DNA of 46,235 nucleotides from Hysterium pulicare CBS 123377 (GCA_000467715.1 AJFK01000285.1:1-46235); one strand, 5' to 3'; positions 21,212 to 32,214 are shown, counted from the first letter of the stretch. Made by a program: numbers and translations. The notes: generated by a model not told the origin, from the sequence alone.

Positions 21212-22140
21212 TCGATATAAGTAGGTGAGCTCTGTAATATAATGTAACTGCCGATAGTAGGATATGTACAAATACTTGAGATGAAACCATAGAATACAGC
21301 TAAGCTAAGGCTGAGCCTATTATACGTATTTTTAACCTCTGTCTGCCATCGTTTTCTTTCTAGTCAATTATTGTGCCTCGTCAAATGAAGAAGTCATTTT
21401 TCTCCTATCCAGAACTGGACTCATCCCGAGACTAATCGGGTAATCAATCAATCAAGGGCATGCTTCTTTCACTAACAATCTTGAAGGATGCTTAAGAAAT
21501 GACTCCACCCTCTGAGCAAGACTTGTTCCGGAATAGTGCCAGAAGAATCAAATAAAATCTAACGTGCCATCCCCACTTCCAAGATCTTCGCTACCCTGCG
21601 GACATTCTTTCCACAACGACTCTTATTCTTTTTCTCTTGCTCTTTTCCTCTTGCTCTTGGTGTCCAGCAGTCATTCAATACTCACGATGGGCAAAAAATG
21701 GCTCATGTGTAGCACATGATGCGCTAGCTATAGTCCGCCCATTCCTAGTACTCAGGAGCTCATTACGCACACAAATTCTCTCGTCTTCACTATTGCTGTG
21801 TACTAGCTCTTTTCACCATCACAAAAGCTCGCAAGCGTATTCAATGGCTCACCTCCATCACAACACTCCTCTACTACCCCAAACCTTGACTCTATCCACA
21901 TCAGATGAGCGCCTAAGGATATATGAACACCCAGGAGCTCCTTCAGTACCCTTTTTTGGACACCCACGCCAACATATGGCGCCTCGAGCATGACTTATAG
22001 TCATCCGGAGCAGACATGGTAACGGGTCTATCTCCATTTTGTTCCACTCCAACTCCCATTAGTCTCAGTGGATTCCGCAATTATGCTCTGGAAGAGTCCA
22101 TTGAGCGTTTGAATGAGGTATGTTGATTGATCAACGTCTG
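21212..22140. other. gene-free left flank of the promoter-module array
   Basis: 3' flank of the TPR gene, then sequence without a recognisable gene. Leftward from the module at 22181 there are only short frames (38-60 codons). Confidence 0.35.
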
Positions 22141-22142
22141 AG

Positions 22143-22190
22143 TGTGTGAGGAGGAAGGAAATGAAATAGGGAGTTGGATGCTTTTATACA
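22143..22190 (-). promoter_or_regulatory. array module A: minus-strand TATA promoter-like element
   Basis: Read on the minus strand: TGTATAAAAG followed by a pyrimidine tract and CCTCACACACTC, the pattern shared by the array. TTACTAATCAG lies about 45 bp to the right, a degenerate form of the shared TGASTAA word. No second TATA box is seen. Confidence 0.45.
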
Positions 22191-22799
22191 CAAAAGGTCT
22201 GTGTCTTCTCACCTAGCAAGTAAGAAGTTACTAATCAGTACGTCGGTACCATTACGGCTTCTTGAACAAAATGTTTAATATCAGTTTCCTCAACTTTGTA
22301 AGGAGCACTTCAATGTGAGCCTATAGCAGCATGCGTTTCACCTTAATGATCATCATTAGGACCTTTCTCGGAAGCTCTACTCTTGCAGCAGCAAGAGCAT
22401 CCCACCAGAGCCTCTTTCATATCACCAGAGCTACTCAGCTGCTTCACCATGACTGGACTCTGTCATGAACATCGTCGCCACAGTGTGCATACAAAAACTC
22501 CAGACTATCGCCTAAATGATAGCGCGCTGTGATCCCCAGAAGCCCTCTCCCAGCCCATGCTGTGAAGCCATCGATTTGGTTTGGAGATAACCATCGCCCA
22601 CCAAGTACGCTTGTTTTGGACCCATACAGGGGAACAGCCATCACGCGGCTCTCGTCGCAAATATAGAGGTCCGGCTCCACAGTCCAACATAATCAGTTGC
22701 GCTTCTCTTTTCTCGTTCATAGGCAGTATGACAAGCAGAGCGAACCATTATGCGATTCCGAATCGTAATGTGGATTGCGGAGACCGTGGAGAGCGTGTG

Positions 22800-22960
22800 A
22801 GGAAAAAGAAGGGAAGGAGCCGGAAGAGCAGAAGATTTTATATTGTAGTGAGAGGGGAGAACTGCTCGTGTAACGTGAGTGGTCCCCAGACTCCTTCTAC
22901 CTAGGAACTGACTCACCCTCAACGGCCCTTCCTCCTCGTTGATATAAATACATCCTCTCC
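22800..22960. promoter_or_regulatory. array module B: divergent TATA pair
   Basis: Minus-strand TATAAAA at about 22837-22843 followed by a long pyrimidine tract and CCTCACACGC; plus-strand TATAAATA at 22943-22950. The boxes are about 105 bp apart and point outward. ACTGACTCACC (AP-1-like TGACTCA) lies between them. Confidence 0.55.
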
Positions 22961-23559
22961 CATCGTCTACGACCACCACACTCCTGGATATGATTGAAGC
23001 TCCAAACCCTTTTCTCGAACCTCCTGATGTCCACAACGATAAGCTCAGACATTCATGTGCTGGCTTCGCTTCAGCATCTCATATCCCAGCTTGAGATGCG
23101 CGTAGTTGCTTTGTGCGGTTCAGAACGTGTCGGAAACTTGGTCAATGTAACCAAACTCGCGGTGTAGCCGCACGCCATGGGTCGTGTGCGTTTGGAGTTT
23201 CAACAAATATGGAAGGCCAATCAGATGTCGCTGGAACAGATTGGCATGGTCAAGGCCAATAATGGGGTTTGGTGGTCGAGATTTCAGGAGGTAGCGAAGG
23301 CCGATCAATGGCGGCCGGACTATACTGGGCAATCATTTGGCGTGGTGTGTTGGGTGCTCTACTCCATCCTCATGTGTATAGTTTTTTTGACAGCAATTCG
23401 ATGGTGGATTTCACTACTTATCCTGCCATCGTAGGCCATCTCTAACGCTCGATGCCGGATTTCTTCACTCTCTGAAGCCCGGTGTGGCTTTGGAGCTTCA
23501 ATAATAGAGCCGGATCGTGACCGTTGCTGTTGCCTCTACTCAGTGCTCACGTGTGAGAA

Positions 23560-23640
23560 CTTCTGAGTAACTTTCGCCGACACTGCTTACTCATACGGTC
23601 TCTCCTTTCCTCCTGCTCACCTATAAATACAAGCCAATTC
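23560..23640 (+). promoter_or_regulatory. array module C: plus-strand TATA element
   Basis: TATAAATA at 23622-23629 preceded by a CT-rich stretch and, about 50 bp upstream, CTGAGTAACTT, again the TGASTAA word. The minus-strand box is not recognisable. Downstream, 23679-24008 is an open, Cys-rich frame without an ATG (CSLCGSPI, CICPDNGKKHC). Confidence 0.45.
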
Positions 23641-24324
23641 TCCCTCATACGAACACCACCGCGACTCAGCTTCCTTAATTGGAAGTTTGGGTTCCTTGCT
23701 TCCATGTCTTAAGCAGCATCTGCGGATCACAATGGAGAGACAAGGGACTCGATGGTTTCTGCTCTCTTTGTGGATCTCCGATCACCCATGAGGGCCAAAA
23801 GACTCGATGGCCTGGGCTGTTTTGGCTGGGAACCACGAGATGGTGTGGATCCCAAGTTCAAAGGTGCCTAGAAAAGGGATGCATATGTCCAGACAACGGC
23901 AAAAAGCATTGCTATGAAGAGTGTAGTGCTTGGCTTCCTCCCTTTGCATTTTTGCCTCGGATTGAAAACGTGGTACCGCTCTTCTTCATTCGTGAAAGCC
24001 CCCATTGATGCTTTTCTGCCAAAAGGTGTTCATCCTCCGGCCCAAATATCTAGCATGTTTGACTAGACTCAGGAGACTTTCTCTTTCACGATGCAGAGCT
24101 GTTCAATGGGTTTCAAGACGTTTTGAAACGATAATGATGATCACTGGCTCCAATGCGTGACAGTCAGTCATCAGTGTAGACTCTCCGTCGCTAACCTCGT
24201 TGAAGTTCCCCCCCCCCAATATCCACATTGGCAACAAGGGATTTTGAGTTCAAACACTCAGCCCAAATGAATCCCTACCAAATCACTACCAGAGTCCAAT
24301 CCACACCCATGATCCGGAGGTGAG

Positions 24325-24507
24325 CTAATAGTTTGGAGTCCGATGACCCCAGGATGTACCAGATAGGATATTCGGAGAAACACCAAGCATACATTGGTTA
24401 GGTAGTAAGGGGGGTCCAAACCCAGAGCAGCCATTAAGCTGAAATGAGATCCACTTTTGGTCACTCCGCCATATCGCAGCTTCATACTTGCGGTGCGATT
24501 GTAGCAT
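24325..24507 (-). CDS. candidate small ORF downstream of module D (minus side)
   Basis: 60 codons from ATG 24507, about 50 nt downstream of the minus-strand TATA box of module D and its CTTCTTTTCTTCCACAC tract. Starts MLQSHRKYEA. No domain is recognised. Kept only because its start sits where the array pattern predicts; a chance ORF is possible. Confidence 0.22.
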   Translation of the reverse strand: MLQSHRKYEAAIWRSDQKWISFQLNGCSGFGPPLLPNQCMLGVSPNILSGTSWGHRTPNY

Positions 24508-24519
24508 GAGCTGGCTTGT

Positions 24520-24650
24520 GTGGAAGAAAAGAAGTGAAAGTTGAAGAGAATAGTGGTTTATATAGACATAGGTAGGTCTCATTACGCACTGCCTCCCCGA
24601 AGCTGAGTAATCGAGTCCGAATTTCTCTCTCCTTGCATATATAAACCTCT
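24520..24650. promoter_or_regulatory. array module D: divergent TATA pair
   Basis: Minus-strand TATATAAA at about 24557-24564 followed by pyrimidines and CTTCCACAC; plus-strand TATATAAA at 24638-24645, about 80 bp away and pointing outward. GCTGAGTAATC (TGAGTAAT) lies between them. The same ten-base word GCTGAGTAAT occurs in module L. Confidence 0.6.
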
Positions 24651-25484
24651 TCAGATTCGCCTCTACACTCACTACGCACAGAACGCCATGATAGTGAGTG
24701 CAACAGGGTGATCATACCAGCTGGCAAACCCAGCACATGGGTTGGACTTTGTCCAAAATCTCAACCACTTTACTTACCATGTCTGCGCTCTCTGGTCCAG
24801 TCTTGGTCTACCTTCTTTTCATGGGGAAGTATGCAGCGAGCTGACGACCAAGTTTGAGATTGAATCCCCAGAACGCGTTATTAAAACGCTCCGCCGTTCG
24901 GCATTATGGGGCCAAAAATACGTCCACAGACTCCTCGATGGGACAGGGGATTTGGTTTGGGGGGTTTTGTGGGACATTGTCACTACATATTCTCTGGGAC
25001 GGTGATGGAACTTGGCCGTCCGTATGCATTGGGTCATATGGGTCGCTTGCCGTGCTATGAAGGTCCGAAGGAGCACGATAGGCTCCTTTAGTGACGAGAT
25101 TCCATGCAGAGGGGTTTCAAGAGGTACTGAAAGTCATCACCAACTTACTGATAGAATTGAATCTGAGCTGCTATCTTGCACCTCTCTATCTAGCCACAAC
25201 AGCCAACTCACATTGAGTTTCTGGAAATCCGTTTTTTGGACGCAGACCAAACATGAGCTGGTGCTGTGGCTAAGTCTTTTTCAGCTAATTCATCACGATG
25301 ACCAACTCACATAGAGGCTGTTGCTGTCAAGCTTGTTGTTGATCGACCCGAGTCACAAGCTGCCCATGCATTATGCCGCCTACACTTCTGGTTCAAACAC
25401 ATAGTGGTTCTTCCCTTCACTGTCTGACTTCCCAAGTAATGGAGCCAATTTGACGGTTGATCTAGAAAGTGCCAGATTTTGTCG

Positions 25485-25610
25485 TGGAAAAGGAGGAGTT
25501 GCAGAGTAGAAGGTGAGGATTTTATATCCGTGGTTCAGGTATGGCGGCATGTGCTAACTCATGACTAATCTGACTGAAATTCCTACGCCGTGCAAGCATA
25601 AGAGCCTCTC
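25485..25610. promoter_or_regulatory. array module E: minus TATA with decayed plus side
   Basis: Minus-strand ATATAAAATCC at about 25518-25527 followed by CTCCTCCTTTTCCACGAC. Between the two sides is CATGACTAATCTGACTG, which contains TGACTAAT. On the plus side only CATAAGAG at about 25600 stands at the expected TATA place. Confidence 0.5.
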
Positions 25611-25637
25611 TGCATTCTACTTCTAATCTGCACATAC

Positions 25638-25868
25638 ATGTTTAACCGCAGCGGAGGCTCAATATTCAAGTTTCAATCTCAGCATGGAGTTCTTGTTATG
25701 ATCATAGCAGCCGGGAATCTTAGCAATAAAAATACCAATTTGCGGCACTCGAATGGCTCTGCTGTGGGGAACTTCGGCTCGCCGCCGACATCAACTTATG
25801 GTGCCGGATTTGGGAGCCGTTTTGGGCTCATTACACGATATCCCACAAGCGAAAGGGATTGTCGGTAA
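25638..25868 (+). CDS. candidate small ORF downstream of module E (plus side)
   Basis: 76 codons from ATG 25638, about 35 nt after the expected plus-strand TATA position. Starts MFNRSGGSIFKFQSQHG; Asn/Gly/Ser-rich. No domain or signal peptide is recognised. A chance ORF is possible. Confidence 0.22.
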   Translation: MFNRSGGSIFKFQSQHGVLVMIIAAGNLSNKNTNLRHSNGSAVGNFGSPPTSTYGAGFGSRFGLITRYPTSERDCR

Positions 25869-26414
25869 TGGTGGTTGGAAGATTTTGGTAATTTGAATAA
25901 TTATGCAGAAGGACCACTCGATGACAATGGCTGGTAAGAGGAAGTACTGCTTCTCCTGAATGGATCACTGTTGCTTTTCTTACGGAGTGGGTTCAGCGGT
26001 TGAACGCGCTCCTATTCAGCATATTGGATTGCCAACGAACTACTCCATCACATAGCCGAAATTACCGCATCCTGTGTTCCAAACGATCGCCAACGACAAT
26101 ATGTGGCTGCTACACTATGTTCCACTCCCAAAACTTCCGCTCCAGACCGACATTTTGTTTGCTGGTTTTCCGGCGTTGAAAAGGCCACCAGGCTCCCAAC
26201 TGCTCCAGACATGGGCAGTAGTTGCATCTAGACGTGAGAGTTGTCTGCAAACTTGCTCCGAGCAGCAAACATTTAAATGTACGGGTTCGTAGATTGAACT
26301 CTGCGCTCGCGCCCTAGACTAGACCGGACATTGATCACAGTCGGATAGGTTTATGATCTCCGCTCCGCTCCATTCCGGACGTGTCGCCAATGCGTTGATC
26401 CAAATGTGTTGGCC

Positions 26415-26500
26415 CTTGTGAGGAAGAAGAAGAAATAGAAGGTGTTTAATACTTTGAGAAGTGGTCAGGGGCACGTGACTCGGCCGGCTTCGTAAGTCAC
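26415..26500 (-). promoter_or_regulatory. array module F: weak minus-strand element
   Basis: Read on the minus strand: AGTATTAAACACC then a pyrimidine tract (CTTCTATTTCTTC) and TTCCTCACAAGG. The tract and start-like motif fit the array consensus, but the TATA box is poor. CGTAAGTCACTGAC lies to the right. Confidence 0.3.
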
Positions 26501-27214
26501 TGACAGGTTCTGACTAAGCCTTGAGGTATTTTGTTTTAAGAGCATGACTACTTTTTTTAATTTTCTCTCAGAGTCATTATGGAACAGGCTGCTGCTGTGA
26601 TCTACTCCAAAAACATGCCAACATATGCTACGGAGCAGTGGTCGCTGAAAGTTCAGCATTGCGGATACTGGACACGGATGAAAAGTGGGGATCCTGGAAT
26701 TTTGATTCCCTCGTAGCTCTTCATTCAAGGATTCAGCGAACATGAAGTGCTGAACGTCTTCATTAGCTTGCCTTCTGGCACAATAATGGCGAAGCCAACG
26801 GATGGCCGTCTTCCAAACGAACATCTCACGTAGAGCTTCAGTATCAAGCATCCTTGATACTCTTCAGCCTCTGAGGCCCGTTTTACATTCAGGATTGCAC
26901 ATATAGTTCCCAAAGCCCTATCTCCGCGACCCATTATAGATTCTGTTCAGGGATTTTCGGATCAAGTGCAGGAGGTTTCAAAGTCATGAAATGCCATAAA
27001 CTCCTCAAGTGATCCAGAACGAGCGGATCCACCATTATCGAAATTTGATGCACATATGTGATCTGACACATTCCTGCGATCAAACATCCACTGTTCGAGG
27101 CACAAAGGGCTGTAATGGAGCTAATGTCCACCCCTCTCTATCTCCCATAGACTGTGAGGACGCACTATTGTGATGCAACCAGACCCTGAAATTGTGGTGT
27201 AGTGCTCAACAAGG

Positions 27215-27320
27215 GCTTGAGGGCTATTATATAGCTTGCAGAAGGACTCAGAGGAGCGCGTACCCGCTGCTCCCTAACGATTAGTCATTCCCCAATCTCT
27301 CGTCTATAAAGGCCTCGAGG
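27215..27320. promoter_or_regulatory. array module G: divergent TATA pair
   Basis: Minus-strand GCTATATAATAGCC at about 27233-27245 and plus-strand TATAAA at 27305-27310, about 65-75 bp apart and pointing outward. CGATTAGTCATTCC lies between them; its reverse reading contains TGACTAAT. The pyrimidine tract on the minus side is weaker than in other modules. Confidence 0.5.
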
Positions 27321-27389
27321 ATTCAACTCCAGAACCTCACACCATTGGATTTCTCTGGCTGGACTAAGCTGCAAGTACAGACCAGTTGA

Positions 27390-27800
27390 ATGTCCGCCTG
27401 GCTTTGTTTTTGCCGTAAGCACCATTCCTTCGCGACCTATGCTGGACTTGGAGTCTTCTTTCAAACTTCTTGTCACATTCTCGTTATGGCTGTTTGCTGG
27501 CTCCTTCCTCAATTGCTACGAAATGCAAACATGGAATTTGGAGTTATCGAAACTGAAGATCAGCGTGTTGCCATGGCTAAGTTTCAAAACACAAACCAGA
27601 CTCTCGACATGGCTGTGCTCCAAATTGCCAAAAACAGACTCCTTGATGCGGGGGTTCAAAAGGAGAATCTTAGCCTCCGGATGGGAGTTGGGATTTCTTC
27701 AAAAATGATCCATCCGCACCTCATGGGAGTTGGGAGTTCTCCAGAACAAGCTGAATCCCTTCAACTATGGCCTGGGTGTGGACTTGGTGTCCGAGAGTGA
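27390..27800 (+). CDS. candidate small gene downstream of module G (136 aa)
   Basis: The longest ATG frame clearly tied to an array promoter: 136 codons starting 80 nt after the plus-strand TATA box. It starts MSAWLCFCRKHHSFATYAGL. A hydrophobic stretch (HILVMAVCWLLPQLL) at about residues 29-43 could be a membrane span or an internal signal. A short internal duplication (RMGVGISS / LMGVGSSP) lies near the end. No known family is recognised. Length and position argue for a real gene; the lack of any homology in memory argues for caution. Confidence 0.35.
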   Translation: MSAWLCFCRKHHSFATYAGLGVFFQTSCHILVMAVCWLLPQLLRNANMEFGVIETEDQRVAMAKFQNTNQTLDMAVLQIAKNRLLDAGVQKENLSLRMGVGISSKMIHPHLMGVGSSPEQAESLQLWPGCGLGVRE

Positions 27801-28194
27801 GTGACTCGTTGTGGCGAGATTGTGATTAGAATGTGGTATGAATAACAATGCTGTTGTTCAGTAGCCCGACTTTCTTTCTGCGTGCGAGCGGTGCATCCTA
27901 GAAAGAGCAGGAGGAATCGCTAGTCCCTCAATCATGCTCATCATCTGCGTGACCGCTCTTCGTTCCTTGTACTACAATCCCTGACCTCGTCCGCTCATCG
28001 ACTTCCGCCTCCAACCCCCTTTGCCTCACGCTGCTGATTTGCAACGGACAAGTCTGCCCCGCTCATTGTAATCTTTTGTTGTTGTTGGTGAACACAGTTC
28101 ACATGGCACAGCGTGTGTCATTCACTTTAGTCTATGCTCTCGGGCTTGCGGCAGACGCCACACCCTCCGCATGTCATGGATCGACTCGTCCATT

Positions 28195-28308
28195 CTAGTG
28201 CTCAAACTCCCAAACCATGATTTGGCGGAGGCGCATATTTAGGAGCTGACTTCCACTTTCAGAAACCACATGTGCCAGGAGGTCGTTGGCTTGTTGCTCC
28301 CAAAGCAT
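28195..28308 (-). CDS. candidate micro-ORF downstream of module H (minus side)
   Basis: 37 codons from ATG 28308, about 50 nt after the minus-strand TATA box of module H and just behind TTTTCCTCACTCACAGC. Starts MLWEQQANDLLAHVV. Too short to judge by content; listed because of its position. Confidence 0.18.
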   Translation of the reverse strand: MLWEQQANDLLAHVVSESGSQLLNMRLRQIMVWEFEH

Positions 28309-28314
28309 TGGATG

Positions 28315-28445
28315 CTGTGAGTGAGGAAAAGAGAGTGGATGGGGTAACAGCAGTGGATTTTATACCCGGCTCCTGACCTTACTTGCTAGGCTCGGTCACG
28401 GAGATCGTCCATTCCGAGTCTCATTTCGTCTATATAAACACTTTG
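28315..28445. promoter_or_regulatory. array module H: divergent TATA pair
   Basis: Minus-strand GTATAAAATCC at about 28357-28365 followed by pyrimidines and CTCTTTTCCTCACTCAC; plus-strand TATATAAA at 28431-28438, about 70 bp apart. This is the cleanest pair of boxes, but the central TGASTAA word is not clear (CTGACCTTACTT only). Confidence 0.58.
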
Positions 28446-29183
28446 AGGAGCAGCACTGAAGAGACACACCACCTTCCTTGGTTCAATCTCCGGGAAGCGA
28501 CTACGGCTTCAGCAAGCAAGCAATTCACCGATAGTTGCTTGTGGATATGGTAGCCTTTCCAACATTGAATGCCGAAGAAGCTACATGCGATACAAATTAG
28601 CAAGCTTCCACGTCCATGTGTTGCGGGAACTTCCAATCTGGCGTCTAATGAGCACATATGTGGACGTGGATTTATTCAAATTGACTACTTTCCCTTTGCA
28701 TGGGAAATCTAGAACATTGAGTCTATTTTGTTCCTGATTCGAGGCACCAACTTGTCAGCATGTCTACAGTCATGTGCTGTCGAGTGTTTGGGTGGAGGAA
28801 ATGGCGGAGTTTCACAACAGGCCGTGGTCGCCCCCGATAAGAGCACTGGCAGATGGGGCCATATTCTGGTCATTCAATCACAATAGAGGAGGATGATAAA
28901 CTCCTTTACCGACAAGTAGTGGCTTTGAGCGGTGTTCACATAGATACTGATGGTAACTACGGCTTAAAGCGCTGGAGCTTGAGCTTGTGTAACTAAGCCA
29001 CGTCACTGAAGCGTCTTAACCCCACGCACCGCGACTCCGCACATTATGGAAGGTGGTGCTACGTTTCGGTCCCACCATGGCGGATGGAGTTGTGGTAGTT
29101 GAGTGGCCGCCGAAAACCTTGCTAATCAACCAGTCCATTCCACCAGCAGGACTAGCCGGCCAGCCATTCCCATCTCCCCCCAC

Positions 29184-29453
29184 TCAAACTAAGCTTCTAG
29201 CAGACAGAGAAGAGACAGCATAGAAGATCTCTGCTATCCTTGCTGAAGCTCCACCCAGCCATTGACTATTTCGATCGAAGGGGATGGTAGGCATATGCAT
29301 AGTCGGCGTCAGGTCTTTAACACTTGCCACGCCACCAACCATGAGCTCAGGGCTCTCAACGTTTTGGCCACTGGCCCGCCACGAGAGACACAGCCATGCA
29401 GCAGCGAGCCTTTTGATCCATGAATGTAGCAAACAAACATTCTTAGACTGCAT
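29184..29453 (-). CDS. candidate small ORF downstream of module I (minus side, 89 aa)
   Basis: 89 codons from ATG 29453, about 120 nt downstream of the minus-strand TATA box at 29572. Starts MQSKNVCLLHSWIKRLAAAW; no domain recognised. The first 25 residues are basic and hydrophobic and could form a weak targeting helix. A chance ORF is possible. Confidence 0.25.
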   Translation of the reverse strand: MQSKNVCLLHSWIKRLAAAWLCLSWRASGQNVESPELMVGGVASVKDLTPTMHMPTIPFDRNSQWLGGASARIAEIFYAVSSLSARSLV

Positions 29454-29524
29454 CAGATTTGTTTAGTGCTGAGTCCAATAGTTGGTTGATAGTGAGTTTG
29501 TGCTGTGACACTCCTGAAGGAAGA

Positions 29525-29585
29525 GGCTCTGTGTGTGTGTGTGGAAAAGAAGAATCGGGAGAGGGAGCGAGTTATATAGCTTCTA
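29525..29585 (-). promoter_or_regulatory. array module I: minus-strand TATA element
   Basis: Minus-strand GCTATATAACTCGC at about 29570-29580 followed by a pyrimidine tract, CTTCTTTTCCACACACAC and a short GT/CA run. No plus-strand box or clear TGASTAA word on its right side. Confidence 0.45.
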
Positions 29586-30244
29586 GGGGGCTGGGCGTTC
29601 GGTGGAATGAATATTCCGGGCTTTCCTATTGAAGATTTTAAGAATAGAGCCAGGGTCAGTGGACTTCTTCCCACTACTAAACGCATTGTGGTTTGAACAG
29701 TGGCGGCGAAGCGGCTGCGGCGGAGGACACTCCAAACAGTGATGACTCCGCAAACCCATGGGAGGAAGCCAGGAGAGTCTAACACTTTCAGATTGAGTCA
29801 TCGTTGTTTATTCATGCTCGTTGAATGCGAATCATCTTTACCGGTAGCATGTGCATTTGCCAACCTGCAAGAAGAAGCTGTAGTAGTGGTATTCACAATA
29901 AGCAAAACCACGCAGACCGACATTCTCGCCCAAGTCTAGCCTACTCCGCAGGTGCCAGGCCACATGACCAAGGAGAATGCGAAAGACACATTAATGACCA
30001 TCATCAAAAGCAGTTGGTCGAGCCTATGTTCAACCAAAAGCTTTTTAGAAGCAGCAGCAGACACCATCAGAAGAACGAGGCGTCTCTGAATACATGCTCG
30101 TGGTCCTTCGTCCGATTTGGTTCACCATTCGAACTGCTCTGTGTAAATTGTGGTTTCCACAGCGTCCCAACAACATGATGACGAACGACACCTATCAGCG
30201 ATCCATTACACATTTTGGTGCATCTAGTTGGCGCTCTGAACGAA

Positions 30245-30375
30245 CATCAAAGTATGAGTGTAGAAGAGAAGAGCAAAATAGCGTGAGGTCGAGAGATTTA
30301 TATGCATGTAGAGAGAATGAAGTTTAGAGCTGACTAAGACCCCAGGTCCTTGGCCCCAACGAATATAAATACATC
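30245..30375. promoter_or_regulatory. array module J: divergent TATA pair
   Basis: Minus-strand CATATAAATCTC at about 30296-30304 followed by CTCTTCTCTTCTACACTC; plus-strand TATAAATA at 30364-30371, about 67 bp away. GCTGACTAAGACC (TGACTAA) lies between them. The plus box context ATATAAATACATCCTC is the same as in module B. Confidence 0.58.
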
Positions 30376-30464
30376 CTCGTCGGCAGCCAAACTCCACTTC
30401 TTTTCCTCACAGAACTTCCTCGAGGGAGGGCCGGGGACACAACAAGGGTCCTCGTTCTGCCTCT

Positions 30465-30731
30465 ATGGTGGTTGGCTCATTTTACAGTTGCGGCAAAGTA
30501 ATGTGTCCATCTACAGAGGACACCAGCACCTATGTGGATCTGGATCTTCTTGTCGAAACAACCCCAAACACAAGACATCATGTCTGCCGGATGCGTCTCA
30601 GACACCCTGGTTATGTGTGGTGGGGTGCGGTTGGAGCTTTGGTGACTAGAACACATCAAGCATTTCCATCAATGGCTTGGGGTGCGGTGGGGCGTTGTGA
30701 TTGGATCTTTATAATCAGACTTCATCACTGA
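30465..30731 (+). CDS. candidate small ORF downstream of module J (plus side, 88 aa)
   Basis: 88 codons from ATG 30465, about 95 nt after the plus-strand TATA box of module J. Starts MVVGSFYSCGKVMC. Its 3' half lies inside a local direct repeat (30623-30803). No known domain; a chance ORF is possible. Confidence 0.25.
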   Translation: MVVGSFYSCGKVMCPSTEDTSTYVDLDLLVETTPNTRHHVCRMRLRHPGYVWWGAVGALVTRTHQAFPSMAWGAVGRCDWIFIIRLHH

Positions 30732-30803
30732 TTTCGGTGGTGCGGTTGGGTCTTCCGTGACTAGAAATCATCAAGGCTTCCCATCAATGGAGTTGGGTTT
30801 GCG
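30623..30803. repeat. two direct copies of a ~65-bp unit
   Basis: Copy 1 at about 30623-30686 and copy 2 at about 30738-30803. Both start GGTGCGGTTGG, continue through GTGACTAGAA and CATCAAG, then CCATCAATGG, and end in a GTGCGG or TTGCGG word. Spacing is about 115 bp. A local tandem duplication now diverged by roughly a fifth. Confidence 0.7.
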
Positions 30804-31464
30804 GAAGTTGAGTTCGCGGACGTTGGGTGCATATGGGCTGCTTTGGACGCTTCAACGACTCCAGAACGAGATGATGGTGCTGCTCGGTAGCCAGAGCCGG
30901 CATCGTAGATTCTTGAAGGTTTGTGGTGGTGTTTATTAGATCCCTTTAAGTCTCCAGCAATGTTAGGGTAAGGCGCGAGCTCTTTCAGCCGTAATTGCAG
31001 TGATGATGAACAACAGCGTACGCTCACTGTGTCCCCCTGCACCCACACTACCCCATGGAAACAGACAGATGAACGTGGTATTGCATCCACAGCTAAGTTC
31101 GAGTCCGAGCCAGTTACTTTAACTGAGCAGTGAGCACAAAACCCTCCACAGGACCATGCGCTGAGGTAGTATGCATTTGAAACCACACATGGCGCCGTGC
31201 GAAGACGATTCTTGAACACTCCAGGCATGCTGTAGCCTCTTTCCATGAGTTGGCAAACTCCCAGACAAAACCATGAGATGGTGGAGAAAATTCGTATGTT
31301 CCGACCATCATTTCTTTCCACAATGGTAGTTACCAGGGAGACATAGGAATGCAAACAGGGGATTCATGATAAGGTCTCCTCGAATTGTTTTGAAAAGCGA
31401 GTCCAGTCTCCATAACCCGTGTCCATCGTCCTATTTGGCACGCTCGATCCTCGCGAGAGGTCGA

Positions 31465-31630
31465 GTGGATACCGGTGTAAGGAAAGAAAAGGAAAAAGAG
31501 AAGCAACACCGGGCACCACGAAAGAATTTTTATACCCATATACCGGAGGCCGGACCGTCTCCAATCCACTCCTAACTCCCACGTGCTTGAGCCCATAACC
31601 CCCCTTCCTCCTAGCCTATTTAAAACCCCT
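31465..31630. promoter_or_regulatory. array module K: divergent TATA pair
   Basis: Minus-strand GTATAAAAATTC at about 31525-31535 followed by an extended pyrimidine tract and TTCCTTACACC; plus-strand TATTTAAAA at 31617-31625, about 90 bp away. A CACGTG E-box-like word lies between them instead of TGASTAA. Confidence 0.5.
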
Positions 31631-31664
31631 CCCCTCCCCCTTCAAACTCTCACTCACCTCCTTA

Positions 31665-31916
31665 ATGGAATTTCCCCATGGAAAGAAAGAGGAAGCGGAA
31701 TCAAATTTCCGCGATTTCACTCCCGATGCTTCTTTCTCCAAACTAGCCTTTCACTCAGTAGCTATGTGTGGCTGGTGTAGCTGTTCTGGTGATCTTCAGA
31801 ACCAAAATGGAACAGCTCTCTCCATGGCTGGAAGACAGATTCGGGATAAGAGATGGCTTATGAGACGTGTGGGTCTTTTAGGTCGGAAACGTGTACACAA
31901 AGACACCTTTGTCTAG
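31665..31916 (+). CDS. candidate small ORF downstream of module K (plus side, 83 aa)
   Basis: 83 codons from ATG 31665, only 40 nt after the plus-strand TATA-like box and just behind a strong CT-rich leader ending in CTCACCTCCTTA. Starts MEFPHGKKEEAESNFRDF; carries a MCGWCSC motif and a basic C-terminal part. No family recognised. Start context and spacing are good for a fungal gene. Confidence 0.3.
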   Translation: MEFPHGKKEEAESNFRDFTPDASFSKLAFHSVAMCGWCSCSGDLQNQNGTALSMAGRQIRDKRWLMRRVGLLGRKRVHKDTFV

Positions 31917-32214
31917 AGTGAAGATCTTTGGCTTTTGAAGTGATTTTAGGCTGACTGCAAGAATTACGGTCAACCTACTACAACGGAAGGTCTTGAATGA
32001 GAGGAGGATGGACGGGAGAAAGGAAGCATAATGGGCTAAGCCAATGTCTCCACCTGGATCCGTGGACTAGGTGTGTTGAATGATGATCTTCTTCAACAGC
32101 AGTGGCTGCAGTCGATGGGGGTGGAAAGGAAGGCAGTGGTATTGGGACGTAAGTACGGCGAGCGAAGATGATCAGTGCTGGAGTTTTGCCAATGAGTCGC
32201 ATAAGGCTGTTTTT

